From a virus, in the IMG/VR virus record IMGVR_UViG_3300044641_004408, positions 1-64,000 of that record: DNA of 64,000 bases, one strand, 5' to 3'. Below the pieces are notes generated by a model. It was given only the letters and a program-made list of their open reading frames with translations, had not been told where the DNA came from and did no database searches. A program made the position numbers and the translations under genes. The first letter of the stretch is position 1, and the number at the start of each line of letters is the position of its first letter. Shown one piece after another: positions 50,612 through 58,818 of this stretch.

Positions 50612-50932
50612 TTAAGCCGCTGTTGTGGTCGTAGTTGTTGGAGCTGCGGTTGTGGTTGTAGTCCCAGAACCAACTGCTATTACACCACTAACACTTATGG
50701 TAATAGGATATACTACAGCAGTATTTGTCAATAATTGCACACCATACCAACTTGTTCCATCACCATAAATAGGTTGTGTTAATCTACTATCGGCAAATAA
50801 TATATTTGCTGATGTTAATGTACTTGTTGTTGCATATACAATTTGAGTACCTTGATTAACGCCTATAAGATTTGCCTGATAGGCATCAGGGTATGTATTT
50901 CTAGATAATACATATGCTATTGAATTTGCCAT
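50612..50932 (-). CDS. Small Thr-tailed virion protein, 106 aa
   Basis: The first 88 residues form a beta-strand-rich domain. From about residue 91 the chain is GSGTTTTTAAPTTTTTTAA, the same tail as at 50952 (C-terminal end), 57018 and in the nozzle protein. The gene lies between portal and scaffold genes. A capsid-decoration or head-fiber role is likely, with the tail exposed. Confidence 0.6.
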   Translation of the reverse strand: MANSIAYVLSRNTYPDAYQANLIGVNQGTQIVYATTSTLTSANILFADSRLTQPIYGDGTSWYGVQLLTNTAVVYPITISVSGVIAVGSGTTTTTAAPTTTTTTAA

Positions 50933-50951
50933 TTTATTTCTATTTTAAATT

Positions 50952-51338
50952 TTAAGGTGCGGCTGTTGTTGTTGTCGTTGTTGCTACTGAACCTTGTAAT
51001 AATAAATAATTACCAATAATACCAAATGCAACCATACCACTCGCATTAATTGATGACACATCAGCTTTGGTTGTCAAGTTAACACCTAATACTGTAACCC
51101 AATTAGTTGGAACCTCTGGTGCTGGCAATAATTGCCCTGTAATAGAACCATTATCATTTGTAGTGCTAAAACTAATTGTTCCAGACGTACCTACAAATTG
51201 AACAACAGCTGAATCCCATCCAGATAAATCTTGATAAAAAGAATTATCTGTATTAAATGATTCAGTTGCATCTACAGTTGTACTAATTTTTGAACTAAAT
51301 TTTTGTAGTCTTATTAAAAGCTTACTTACCGTTGCCAT
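50952..51338 (-). CDS. Small Thr-tailed virion protein, 128 aa
   Basis: A beta-rich, Ser/Thr-rich domain (TTVDATESFNTDNSFYQDLSG, then GTSGTISFSTTNDNG) ends in a short VATTTTTTAAP tail. It is a neighbour of the 106-residue T-tailed protein, and both lie downstream of the portal gene. Likely a head-surface protein; not recognised as a named family. Confidence 0.6.
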   Translation of the reverse strand: MATVSKLLIRLQKFSSKISTTVDATESFNTDNSFYQDLSGWDSAVVQFVGTSGTISFSTTNDNGSITGQLLPAPEVPTNWVTVLGVNLTTKADVSSINASGMVAFGIIGNYLLLQGSVATTTTTTAAP

Positions 51339-51363
51339 TTTTTTTTATTTTAATTTTTTATAA

Positions 51364-53754
51364 TTATTGTTGTTGCATTTGTTGTTCCATCATCATTTGT
51401 TCTTCTTCAGAAAGCTGTTGCTCACCCATTTGCTCCATTTGCATTTGCTCTTGCTGTTGCGCTTGTTGCTCTAAAGCCATTTGCTGTTCTTCATTCTGCA
51501 CCTCAATTGGCACATTTACATTTTGCAAAGTATCAGCAACTAATTGTTGTAATTCTGCTGGTACAGGAATATTTGCTTTTGCAAGATCAAAAACACCTTG
51601 TAGTATAATTTCTTTTTCTCTAGCTAAAGCCCTTTTACCATCAATAATTGTATCCGCTTGCATTTTTGCTTGAATACTAGCTTGTTGAGCTTCTGCGTTT
51701 TGTTGTGAATTATTTTGAGCCTTTTCTTGCTCTGTTTTTATATATCTCTTTTGTGCTTGTCTAAAGTACAATTCACCTAAATCCACATTTTCTTTAGCTA
51801 TTCTCATTACCTTAAATGGATCTAGATACATAACCAATTGAGGATTTGATGCCATAGCATTGTTCATCATTATTTGCAAATTAGCAATTTCTTGAGCTTG
51901 CGGCATCATTTTAACTGTAGCAACAAAATTTCTATCTTTAACATCTTCTTCCTTCAAAATATCCCTATATTTTTTAGCTCCGTAAGTAACACTTTTATTT
52001 AATAAACAAGCTATTTTTTTGCATGTTTCTTCCATTACATAGATATACGCATCATACATATATTCTGTAGCATTATTTGCTAAAGCTCTTGAAGCTTCAA
52101 TATTTGAAGCGGCAACTCTTGGTTGAGCAGCTTGATTCATTAGATTAGGATCTTCTCCTAACTCATCTTTCAATACTTGATAATGGAATTGATATAATTG
52201 AATTAACGCTTGCAATTGAGGTGCAAAACCAGTATTTGCCAATTCGGTAATTGGAACTGGAATTCTATTTCCTTCAGCATCTCTACCGCGATAATAAAGT
52301 TTACCTGTTTGTTCCCAAATCTTTTGTACCTCTAATGGCTTTACAGAATCCCCTAAACCTAAATCTAACTCTTGTAACGCATCTACATCAATTGAAGCAC
52401 CCGCTGGTACCATTTTAGCTACCATTTGTTGTATCTTCAATCTAGCTAAAATCATTTGCTCAATAGGCTCTTCTATTTTTTCAGGTACAGCCACATTACG
52501 CATATCGTAAGGGTCATACATATAAAAACTATAAGAAAACTCTGCGTTGCCTAATTCTTTTGGATCTTGTGGGCGAATCATATTTTTTTTGATACCCCAC
52601 TTAATCATTGTTTGAGTAACTGGACAATATACACCTTCGTATATATTCCATTTTTTCTCTTCTAAATATTCTTGATTTTCATCTATTTTTTCAGGCTTGC
52701 CCTTTCTAATAATCGTGCTGCCATTCTTTTTTGTCTTGGTAACGGTATATCCATCAGAATCTAATGTTCTAATTTCAAATTGTACTAAATCAATATTCCA
52801 TTCATCATAAGGTCTTAACCAAGAAACGTTCCAATCTTGCATCCACTTAATCTTATCTGTTAATTGGTATTCTTTTGATGATTGAGCTAATCTAAAAATA
52901 TCTTCTTCGGTTAAAATACCGCCAGCAGCAATACTATATCTTGCTCTTATTTCACTAACTTTCATAGACAAAATATGTCCTCTATAAGTGGTATCTCTAA
53001 AATCAGGGAAATCAGAATAAGAATAAATTGCATTTTCAGGTCTAATCCATTGAACATGAACTTCCCCTTCTTCATCCATAAAAGTATAAGTACATACTAA
53101 TCCTACTTCCGCAGAATCATGTAATAATCTTTGTTTTAAAACATCATTCCATCCATTAGCCTCTAATACGTTATTACATCCAATACTATATTGTATTTCT
53201 TCTGGCAAATGATTAAATTCACTAATCCATCTATCTAATTCATCTTTATCTTCTGCAATAAATTGATCTTGAGGGATAATTGGAATACCAGACTCTTGTT
53301 GTATTTGCGCTAAGACTTCTTTATTTTGATAAATAAATTCAGCTTCATCTGCTGCATTCTTTTTAAGCATTGCAGATGCGCTATCTGTAGCAGTAACTGT
53401 AACCTTTTCATTTCTACTCATCCATGAGCCTACTAATCTTGCAACAATTGTATTACCAATAATAATTGATTTCCAGTTAATATTTACAAAGTTAGCTTTA
53501 CTATTCATCTCCAAACGATCCATAAACACACTCATGTCTATTTTACCGTTTGCGATTTGTCTATTTTTTCTAAATCTATTATTTCTTAACCAAAAATATG
53601 TTTGGTTACCGTAAATTGTAGAATAGATGCTCTGTGCAACATTTTTACCATATGCATAATCTTTTTTAGATGCTACATCTGTAGTAATTTGAAACTTTTT
53701 TAAGGCTTCTCCATTGCTATTTGCTGCTGATATGAATAACGGACTATCTGCCAA
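51364..53754 (-). CDS. Portal protein
   Basis: A 796-residue protein just downstream of the large terminase, the standard portal position. It has a helical clip/stem-like centre (EIRARYSIAAGGILTEED, KIKWMQDWNVSW), an extended wing region and a helical crown (VASRALANNATEYMYDAYIYVMEETCKK). The last 45 residues are a Gln/Glu/Met-rich tail (QQMALEQQAQQQEQMQ). Length is close to portals of crAss-like and related phages. The portal forms the ring through which DNA enters and leaves the head. A promoter box lies 18 bases upstream of its start. Confidence 0.85.
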   Translation of the reverse strand: MADSPLFISAANSNGEALKKFQITTDVASKKDYAYGKNVAQSIYSTIYGNQTYFWLRNNRFRKNRQIANGKIDMSVFMDRLEMNSKANFVNINWKSIIIGNTIVARLVGSWMSRNEKVTVTATDSASAMLKKNAADEAEFIYQNKEVLAQIQQESGIPIIPQDQFIAEDKDELDRWISEFNHLPEEIQYSIGCNNVLEANGWNDVLKQRLLHDSAEVGLVCTYTFMDEEGEVHVQWIRPENAIYSYSDFPDFRDTTYRGHILSMKVSEIRARYSIAAGGILTEEDIFRLAQSSKEYQLTDKIKWMQDWNVSWLRPYDEWNIDLVQFEIRTLDSDGYTVTKTKKNGSTIIRKGKPEKIDENQEYLEEKKWNIYEGVYCPVTQTMIKWGIKKNMIRPQDPKELGNAEFSYSFYMYDPYDMRNVAVPEKIEEPIEQMILARLKIQQMVAKMVPAGASIDVDALQELDLGLGDSVKPLEVQKIWEQTGKLYYRGRDAEGNRIPVPITELANTGFAPQLQALIQLYQFHYQVLKDELGEDPNLMNQAAQPRVAASNIEASRALANNATEYMYDAYIYVMEETCKKIACLLNKSVTYGAKKYRDILKEEDVKDRNFVATVKMMPQAQEIANLQIMMNNAMASNPQLVMYLDPFKVMRIAKENVDLGELYFRQAQKRYIKTEQEKAQNNSQQNAEAQQASIQAKMQADTIIDGKRALAREKEIILQGVFDLAKANIPVPAELQQLVADTLQNVNVPIEVQNEEQQMALEQQAQQQEQMQMEQMGEQQLSEEEQMMMEQQMQQQ

Positions 53755-53772
53755 TGTGATTGTATTTTACGT

Positions 53773-53780
53773 CAAATATA
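53773..53780 (-). promoter_or_regulatory. -7 box TATATTTG for the portal gene
   Basis: Minus-strand TATATTTG, 18 bases before the portal ATG at 53754, in the 57-base gap between terminase and portal genes. Confidence 0.55.
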
Positions 53781-53811
53781 CTAAATATTAAGAATTTAGT
53801 AAAATTTTTAA

Positions 53812-55860
53812 TTAATTGAACTCTGGCTTATAGCTTCTAACCAATGGTTCCCGTTTAATTTGTTTTTGAACTGGTTCCATAAGACACACTATTAACATTA
53901 AAAATGATACTGTTTGGTCAAAATCAGTTCTATTGTTTGGATCAAACTTTTTGGCATCTTCCAATAAGTTTTCAAAATCTATAGAATCAATATGAGATTC
54001 AAAATACATAATTCCAACATCTGTCTGCTTAGTTAAGCTAAACGGAGTCGTTGGGAAACCTTTATATCTTTCTGCTGTTTCTCTTTTAGAAGGATCAATT
54101 GTTGAAAGTGGGTAAGAACCTAAATATCCGACACGCCCTCTATCTCTAAAATATGATAAATAATCATCACTATTATGCTCATACCAAGCTTGATAACCAT
54201 AAAATTCAGCCGCTAAAAGAACTTGCTCGTGCAATGTTTCTTTAATTTGAGGTCTGCCATACAAATGACCTATTGCCTTACCGGTGGTTTCTGGATTTAA
54301 TAAATCATATCTTCTACCAATCCAAGCTGACGCTTTTGAACCATATTTACCACCTTGACTATTACTGTATCCGTCAATTGCTATTGCGCCATCAGATACC
54401 CTTCCCGGTTTTCTAGTTTTAACATCAAATGTATGTTTATTCTCTTCGCCTTTTGGTGGGAATTGAGTTATAACCCAATGAAAATCTTCTTCTTTATCAT
54501 GAATATTTCTCCACCTTACTGTTTGGTCAATATCTCGGTAAAATATAACATGCCTTTTTAATACAGGATTTTCTTTCAAATACTGCTCCCTTGCTCCTAT
54601 ATTCATTACATTAAAAATACACTTATCTGAGTCTGTACTAAACGCTTCATCAATTGTCAATGGTTCTTTTCTAACACGAGCAGACAATGCTCTTGGGTTG
54701 TTTTTAACCGTTTCTCTATCTGCTAGAATTTGGTCTAAAGTCTTATTTTCATCAGGGAAACCAAAGTCGTCAAAGTTTCTAGTTCGCTTTGCAGACATAA
54801 AAAATCTATAAAGACCGCTTGAAGTCGTCCCATTATCTTGCCTTTTGTCTTGATTACTTTCTTCCCATAATAATTTAAACGCATCTTGAACACCATCTTT
54901 TTCTGTAGTTAATTTTTCTACCGTAGTAGTATATAAAGCCTTTCCGATAATCTTACCTTCATCATCTAGCAAACAATAACGCACAACCTCGTGTCTATCA
55001 TAAACATTAACCTCTGTAGTTTTACCACACTCGTCTGCCACATATCTATGTAATTTTTGTCCATCATAAGCTACTGTATCTGCCGATTGATGGTCAATAA
55101 TTGATCCTAATTCATCTTTGTCAACACTATCTTCTGCTTTCTTACCTCTTACGTTTGTCTTTTGGAATCTCATCTCTGTTTTAGGATTAACACCCAAAGA
55201 CATATCATATTCTGGTCTAAAAAACTTTGGCAATCTTCTGAAAGGATTAACAACTGTCTTAGCAAAGAATTTTTTGGCATCCGATCCTGTTTTAGACTGA
55301 ATACCGCCGTTTGTCATCTTAGTCCTAGTAATGTATTCAGAAACAAATAGCCCAGCTACAAATGATTTACCAAAACGTCTTTTAGTTACTTCAAGCATCC
55401 CCATACATAATGGATCTTGAATACAATAGTCCATAAAATAGAACTTTTCCAAATCAGGAATACGAAACTTAGGATATCCAATATCAATAGGCCACCATTG
55501 TAAATATAAATAATGCAATCCCGTCAAATATGTGGGAGTACCATTGTTCATATACCAAAATCCATTTAACCTTTTATCCCACTCTTGTTTCTTATATTCT
55601 TCTAGTCTTTCATCATAAAATTCAACCTCGTCATCTTTTTTCTTTTTATCAAATTCATCCCACTTCTTCATTGTATCTTGATACCAATCTGGCATAGGTA
55701 TTCTTTTCCAAAATTGCTCTGATTCAATTTCAGACCTTTTATATATACCCCTAAATTCTACTTGTTTTGTAATTATATTGTATACATAACCTTCAGGAGG
55801 CAAATTACACTTTAGCCCTTGAATGTCTATAACACTCCCGCCTTCAATTTTTTCGTACAT
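53812..55860 (-). CDS. terL: Terminase large subunit
   Basis: The ATPase part has an atypical Walker A, KRRFGKS at 160-166 (Lys165), and Walker B in HRYVADECGK (Asp276, Glu277). The C-terminal nuclease of RNase H type begins with AIAIDGYS (Asp496), with further acidic residues (ILIDENL-like region near 640, FDQTVSF near 652). The 682-residue length and motif I order fit terminases of Bacteroidota podoviruses. It packages DNA into the head through the portal and cuts concatemers. Gene order (candidate small terminase upstream, portal downstream) supports it. Confidence 0.95.
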   Translation of the reverse strand: MYEKIEGGSVIDIQGLKCNLPPEGYVYNIITKQVEFRGIYKRSEIESEQFWKRIPMPDWYQDTMKKWDEFDKKKKDDEVEFYDERLEEYKKQEWDKRLNGFWYMNNGTPTYLTGLHYLYLQWWPIDIGYPKFRIPDLEKFYFMDYCIQDPLCMGMLEVTKRRFGKSFVAGLFVSEYITRTKMTNGGIQSKTGSDAKKFFAKTVVNPFRRLPKFFRPEYDMSLGVNPKTEMRFQKTNVRGKKAEDSVDKDELGSIIDHQSADTVAYDGQKLHRYVADECGKTTEVNVYDRHEVVRYCLLDDEGKIIGKALYTTTVEKLTTEKDGVQDAFKLLWEESNQDKRQDNGTTSSGLYRFFMSAKRTRNFDDFGFPDENKTLDQILADRETVKNNPRALSARVRKEPLTIDEAFSTDSDKCIFNVMNIGAREQYLKENPVLKRHVIFYRDIDQTVRWRNIHDKEEDFHWVITQFPPKGEENKHTFDVKTRKPGRVSDGAIAIDGYSNSQGGKYGSKASAWIGRRYDLLNPETTGKAIGHLYGRPQIKETLHEQVLLAAEFYGYQAWYEHNSDDYLSYFRDRGRVGYLGSYPLSTIDPSKRETAERYKGFPTTPFSLTKQTDVGIMYFESHIDSIDFENLLEDAKKFDPNNRTDFDQTVSFLMLIVCLMEPVQKQIKREPLVRSYKPEFN

Positions 55861-55862
55861 AA

Positions 55863-56249
55863 TTAATATCTTTTACCAGCTAATTCGCCTACCGCATCGG
55901 CCATGTTTTCTGGAGAAAATGGCTTTCTATTAACCTGAACTATTTCTTTTTTATCGTTTGTTTCTTGATTAATACCGGCTAATACTTCTAAAGCTTTAAT
56001 TGAAGCTGAAATTGTTCCAGCATCTACCCATATCTTTTGTAGTCTTTCAAATGTCTTAATTTTAGGATCGTCAATATCAATTGCAGTAAGACTTGTTTTA
56101 TTTAACAATTCAGCCATTTCATTAGCTTTTCTATTAAGTGCATGATATAGTTTACCTATCCCATCTTGTTGATAATAAGCATTTTTACCTTCTAAATAAG
56201 CTATTTGTTTTTCTAAATCCTTAATCTTATTTTCTAATTCTGCTGACAT
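55863..56249 (-). CDS. Candidate small terminase subunit, 128 aa
   Basis: The first 35 residues are a coiled-coil helix (LENKIKDLEKQIAYLEGKNAYY), then a helical middle and a short charged end. It overlaps neither neighbour significantly and sits two bases upstream of the large subunit gene, the usual place of the small subunit. It lacks a clear helix-turn-helix, so the call rests on location and coiled-coil composition. Confidence 0.5.
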   Translation of the reverse strand: MSAELENKIKDLEKQIAYLEGKNAYYQQDGIGKLYHALNRKANEMAELLNKTSLTAIDIDDPKIKTFERLQKIWVDAGTISASIKALEVLAGINQETNDKKEIVQVNRKPFSPENMADAVGELAGKRY

Positions 56250-56914
56250 TAATTTAATTTTTTAGCATCTGAAATATTATAACCAATCAATAAATCCCCC
56301 TTAACTACTTTTTCAGTTAATTCATGCTCAACCGAAATTACTTCGTTTCTATCGTTGCCTTCTGGATAATATCTTAATCTTATAATCTTTCCTTCTGTTC
56401 CATCATCATTTTGATATATAATTTCATAATCACTTGATATAACAGTACCTACAACATTACCAGATAATTCACCGCTAGTAACATAAATCTTATTTTTAAC
56501 TAAAGTAGGTTCAACCCCTTGCAAAAAACCAGTATATGGTTCAAAAATCCTTAGTCCAGTAATAAAATTATTTAAAGGGTTCCATGTGGAACCTTTTTCA
56601 CTTCTCCACATAAAACATTCTTCAATAGGTATTGAAAAATATTGCATATCTGAAGATGCTTCAGCTGTTGGTTTTTGATAATTAAAAATTTTATAAGTAT
56701 CATGAGTAGCATTATGATGAATTAAAATTTCAGAACCAGCAGGTATATCCGTAGCATCAACTACTTCAGCATTAACAGGCTTAACATAACGCATGTTAAA
56801 ATTATCATATACTCTTTCTAATTTTATCTTTGTGCCATCCTTAAATGTATGGCTGTTTTTACTTTCTAAATCAACCTTAATGATTACTCTATTACTTGGA
56901 GCTTTCAATTTCAT
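56249..56914 (-). CDS. GroES-like beta protein beside the terminase, 221 aa
   Basis: The first half (NRVIIKVDLESKNSHTF...KPVNAEVVDATDIPAGSEILIHHN) follows the order of a GroES fold: N-terminal RVIIK strand, variable loop in the place of the mobile loop, then the PAG-EILIHHN turn and strand. IPIEECFMW resembles the last strand. The second half may be another domain. This could be a diverged co-chaperonin or an unrelated virion protein with a similar fold. It heads the packaging operon. Confidence 0.4.
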   Translation of the reverse strand: MKLKAPSNRVIIKVDLESKNSHTFKDGTKIKLERVYDNFNMRYVKPVNAEVVDATDIPAGSEILIHHNATHDTYKIFNYQKPTAEASSDMQYFSIPIEECFMWRSEKGSTWNPLNNFITGLRIFEPYTGFLQGVEPTLVKNKIYVTSGELSGNVVGTVISSDYEIIYQNDDGTEGKIIRLRYYPEGNDRNEVISVEHELTEKVVKGDLLIGYNISDAKKLN

Positions 56915-56918
56915 AATT

Positions 56919-56933
56919 AATTAATTTAATTAA
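56919..56933 (-). promoter_or_regulatory. AT motif TTAATTAAATTAATT on minus strand
   Basis: Exact minus-strand copy of the 15-base motif, 4 bases from the ATG at 56914. It lies at the divergent point between the packaging operon and the plus-strand genes at 57018. Confidence 0.5.
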
Positions 56934-56967
56934 AATTACACGATTTTTTATATCTACCAAAATTTAT

Positions 56968-56975
56968 TATATTTG
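56968..56975 (+). promoter_or_regulatory. -7 box TATATTTG for the T-tailed gene at 57018
   Basis: Plus-strand TATATTTG, 42 bases before the ATG at 57018, a longer leader than at the other boxes of this window. Confidence 0.5.
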
Positions 56976-57017
56976 TATTGCCCAAAAAAAAATTTATAAC
57001 AAAAAAACAATTAAAAA

Positions 57018-57362
57018 ATGGCAAATCATTTATCAGTTTATGTTTATCGTAGAAACCAATACGATTTAACGAACCCTAACGGCACCCCTGCAACTAGCGG
57101 TGTTTTATTTTCATTACCTACTGTTGATTTACAAGTACAACCAACAACTGTAGTAGCAAATGGCGTACAAATGAATTCATTGATTCTTGTGTACCCAAGC
57201 GGTCTTAATCAACCAGCTGAAAAGTTGTATACCAATCAAACTGTTGATCAATTAATTGCAGCTATCAACGGAAGTGGTATTGCGACTACAACTACAACAA
57301 CAGCGGCTCCTACTACAACTACAACAGCGGCTCCTACTACAACTACAACAACAACAGCTTAA
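57018..57362 (+). CDS. Thr-tailed virion-type protein, 114 aa
   Basis: The first 88 residues (YVYRRNQYDLTNPNGTPATSG...VANGVQMNSLI) are paralogous to the next gene at 57400. After IA at about residue 90 the chain is TTTTTTAAPTTTTTAAPTTTTTTTA, the same tail as in the genes at 50612 and 50952 and the nozzle linkers. The two plus-strand genes are transcribed away from the packaging operon and end in a strong terminator. Probably a surface protein of the head. Confidence 0.65.
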   Translation: MANHLSVYVYRRNQYDLTNPNGTPATSGVLFSLPTVDLQVQPTTVVANGVQMNSLILVYPSGLNQPAEKLYTNQTVDQLIAAINGSGIATTTTTTAAPTTTTTAAPTTTTTTTA

Positions 57363-57399
57363 TTAAAAAAAAATTAAAAACAATCAAAAATATTAAAAA

Positions 57400-57663
57400 A
57401 TGGCAAGTATAGTATCAATTACAGCATATCAAAGAAACCAATATGCTTTATTAAACCCTAATGGAACTCCTGCGACTTCTGGTATTGCTTATGGATTCCC
57501 AGTAAACATAATTACAGCTTACCCAGCTCCTTCAGGAACAGTAGCTAATGGAGTAACTATGAACTCAATAGTTGAAGTAGCTCCTACTGGATTAAATCAA
57601 GTACCAGTATTGTTTTACACGACTTCTACTGTAGCGCAAATTAATACAGCCGCAAACGCTTAG
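57400..57663 (+). CDS. Paralogue of the 57018 protein lacking the Thr tail, 87 aa
   Basis: It shares YQRNQYALLNPNGTPATSG and VANGVTMNSIVEV with its neighbour, so tandem duplication is clear. It ends after AANA without a Thr-rich tail. It could be a tail-less form of the same virion subunit, so tail density in a mixed assembly could be set by the ratio of the two. The terminator at 57684 follows. Confidence 0.65.
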   Translation: MASIVSITAYQRNQYALLNPNGTPATSGIAYGFPVNIITAYPAPSGTVANGVTMNSIVEVAPTGLNQVPVLFYTTSTVAQINTAANA

Positions 57664-57683
57664 TCTTAAAAAAAACGTAAATT

Positions 57684-57710
57684 AGCCCCTTTTTAACGAG
57701 GGGCTTTTTT
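57684..57710 (+). terminator. Intrinsic terminator
   Basis: AGCCCCT (57684-57690) pairs exactly with AGGGGCT (57699-57705), followed by six T (57705-57710). It ends the plus-strand unit 57018-57663. The loop contains the stop codon of the opposite-strand gene at 57693. Confidence 0.9.
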
Positions 57711-57833
57711 ATTTTCTTTATGTACTGTTTTTAGGTTTTTATATATCCTTTTAGCATCTTCTAATGTTTTACCAGCACCTGATGCCATAAACACAGATAA
57801 TCTTCTTAATTTTTTAGCTGCTTTGTTATTCAT
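57693..57833 (-). CDS. Small basic protein, 46 aa
   Basis: The ATG at 57833 starts a 46-codon frame (MNNKAAKKLRRLS..., ending KKAPR) whose last codons lie inside the terminator of the opposite strand. It is Lys/Arg-rich with one amphipathic helix, and suits a nucleic-acid-binding peptide. It is the last gene of the replication operon. Confidence 0.55.
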   Translation of the reverse strand: MNNKAAKKLRRLSVFMASGAGKTLEDAKRIYKNLKTVHKENKKAPR

Positions 57834-57842
57834 AAATTAAAT

Positions 57843-57965
57843 TTATCTTCCTTGACCGCGATACGGCTTAGGTTTTGGAGAATGTTTGTTATACGATTTC
57901 TTTGCGCTTCCTGTTTTTCTACTTCCAAATGTTACCTTTCTTGAATCTGTTTTAACTTTTGCCAT
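57843..57965 (-). CDS. Highly basic 40-residue protein
   Basis: MAKVKTDSRKVTFGSRKTG is followed by a Lys/Pro/Arg-rich end (PKPKPYRGQGR). Disordered and strongly positive, it could bind DNA or RNA non-specifically. It follows the HTH gene closely; its ATG at 57965 is one base from that gene's end. Confidence 0.5.
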   Translation of the reverse strand: MAKVKTDSRKVTFGSRKTGSAKKSYNKHSPKPKPYRGQGR

Positions 57966-57966
57966 T

Positions 57967-58239
57967 TTATGTGTTATTTAGGATTAATTGGTACGAATAT
58001 AAGCCATTTTCTAAATAATTTTTATTTAGGGTATGCCTACCAAACTTTTCTTTCCTAAAATCACGCAAACCTGCCGATACTGATGCTTCGGGTATATGAG
58101 TAATAGCCGAAATTTCACTAAGGGTTCTAAATCTTTGATCTTGCATAAGCTCTTTTAATTTAAAATGATTCTTAGCTAATCTTTTACCATCTCTTTCATG
58201 AACATAATCAGTTCCGTCAAATACTAATTCTTGTTGCAT
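57967..58239 (-). CDS. Winged helix-turn-helix regulator, 90 aa
   Basis: Residues about 28-70 have the HTH form: QDQRFRTLSEISAITHIPEASVSAGLRDFRKEKFG, with two helices, a turn of HIPE and the recognition helix ASVSAGLRDFRK. A wing-like YSYQLIL end follows. It is probably a DNA-binding regulator of the replication operon or of the neighbouring divergent units. Family not named. Confidence 0.65.
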   Translation of the reverse strand: MQQELVFDGTDYVHERDGKRLAKNHFKLKELMQDQRFRTLSEISAITHIPEASVSAGLRDFRKEKFGRHTLNKNYLENGLYSYQLILNNT

Positions 58240-58240
58240 A

Positions 58241-58462
58241 TTATTGGGTTTTAAAATACTTTAAATCTATGTCCCCACCGTCCATTTTATTTGGATAGAT
58301 GAGTATGTCTTTATCGTAAAAGTTCCGCACCATACCATTGTGGTAAAATACGACTTTCCAAACGGTGTTGACTTCTGTTCCGTAGTCAATCCAAGCAATG
58401 GCTTTTCCTCTTCCAAGTGGTGTTTCAACTTCTATAGGGTTTATTAATTCGTGAATATACAT
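58241..58462 (-). CDS. Hypothetical protein, 73 aa
   Basis: A beta-rich 73-residue protein (VETPLGRGKAIAWIDYGTEVNTVWKVVFYHNG) resembling the SH3-like small proteins of phage replication modules. It shares one base with the end of the SSB gene. Probably part of the replication machinery; not identified. Confidence 0.55.
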   Translation of the reverse strand: MYIHELINPIEVETPLGRGKAIAWIDYGTEVNTVWKVVFYHNGMVRNFYDKDILIYPNKMDGGDIDLKYFKTQ

Positions 58463-58800
58463 TAGGCATTATTTTCATCATTTTTTGCTGATAAAAGCTG
58501 TAAAGACGTAACTCTAGCATGCAACTGCGCAATCACTTCTTTTGTTTTATCGTTATTGTAAGTCTTTGCTTCTGGCTTACCTTCCATGTAAATCATTGTA
58601 CCTTTTTTTAAGTAGTTAGATACATTTAATTTGTCTGTCCAATAAGCACATGAAACCCATGTAGTTTTATCTACATCTTCACCTTGTTGGTTTTTGAACT
58701 TTTCGCTGTAAGCCATTGAGAAATTAATCACTGTTTTACCATTCACTGTGTTTACTACTGCATCTTGTCCTAATCTTCCGATTACTGAAATTCTGATCAT
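58462..58800 (-). CDS. ssb: Single-stranded DNA-binding protein
   Basis: A 112-residue OB-fold protein: MIRISVIGRLGQDAVVNTVNGKTVINFSMAYSEKF is the beta-barrel start, then TWVSCAYWTDKLNVSNYLKKGTMIYMEGKPEAK. The usual acidic C-terminal tip of bacterial SSB (as in DDDIPF) is missing and the end is KNDENNA, so contacts with host replication proteins may differ. It protects single-stranded DNA during replication and acts with the primase-helicase 18 bases upstream. Confidence 0.93.
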   Translation of the reverse strand: MIRISVIGRLGQDAVVNTVNGKTVINFSMAYSEKFKNQQGEDVDKTTWVSCAYWTDKLNVSNYLKKGTMIYMEGKPEAKTYNNDKTKEVIAQLHARVTSLQLLSAKNDENNA

Positions 58801-58818
58801 TTTTTTGTTTTTTAATTA

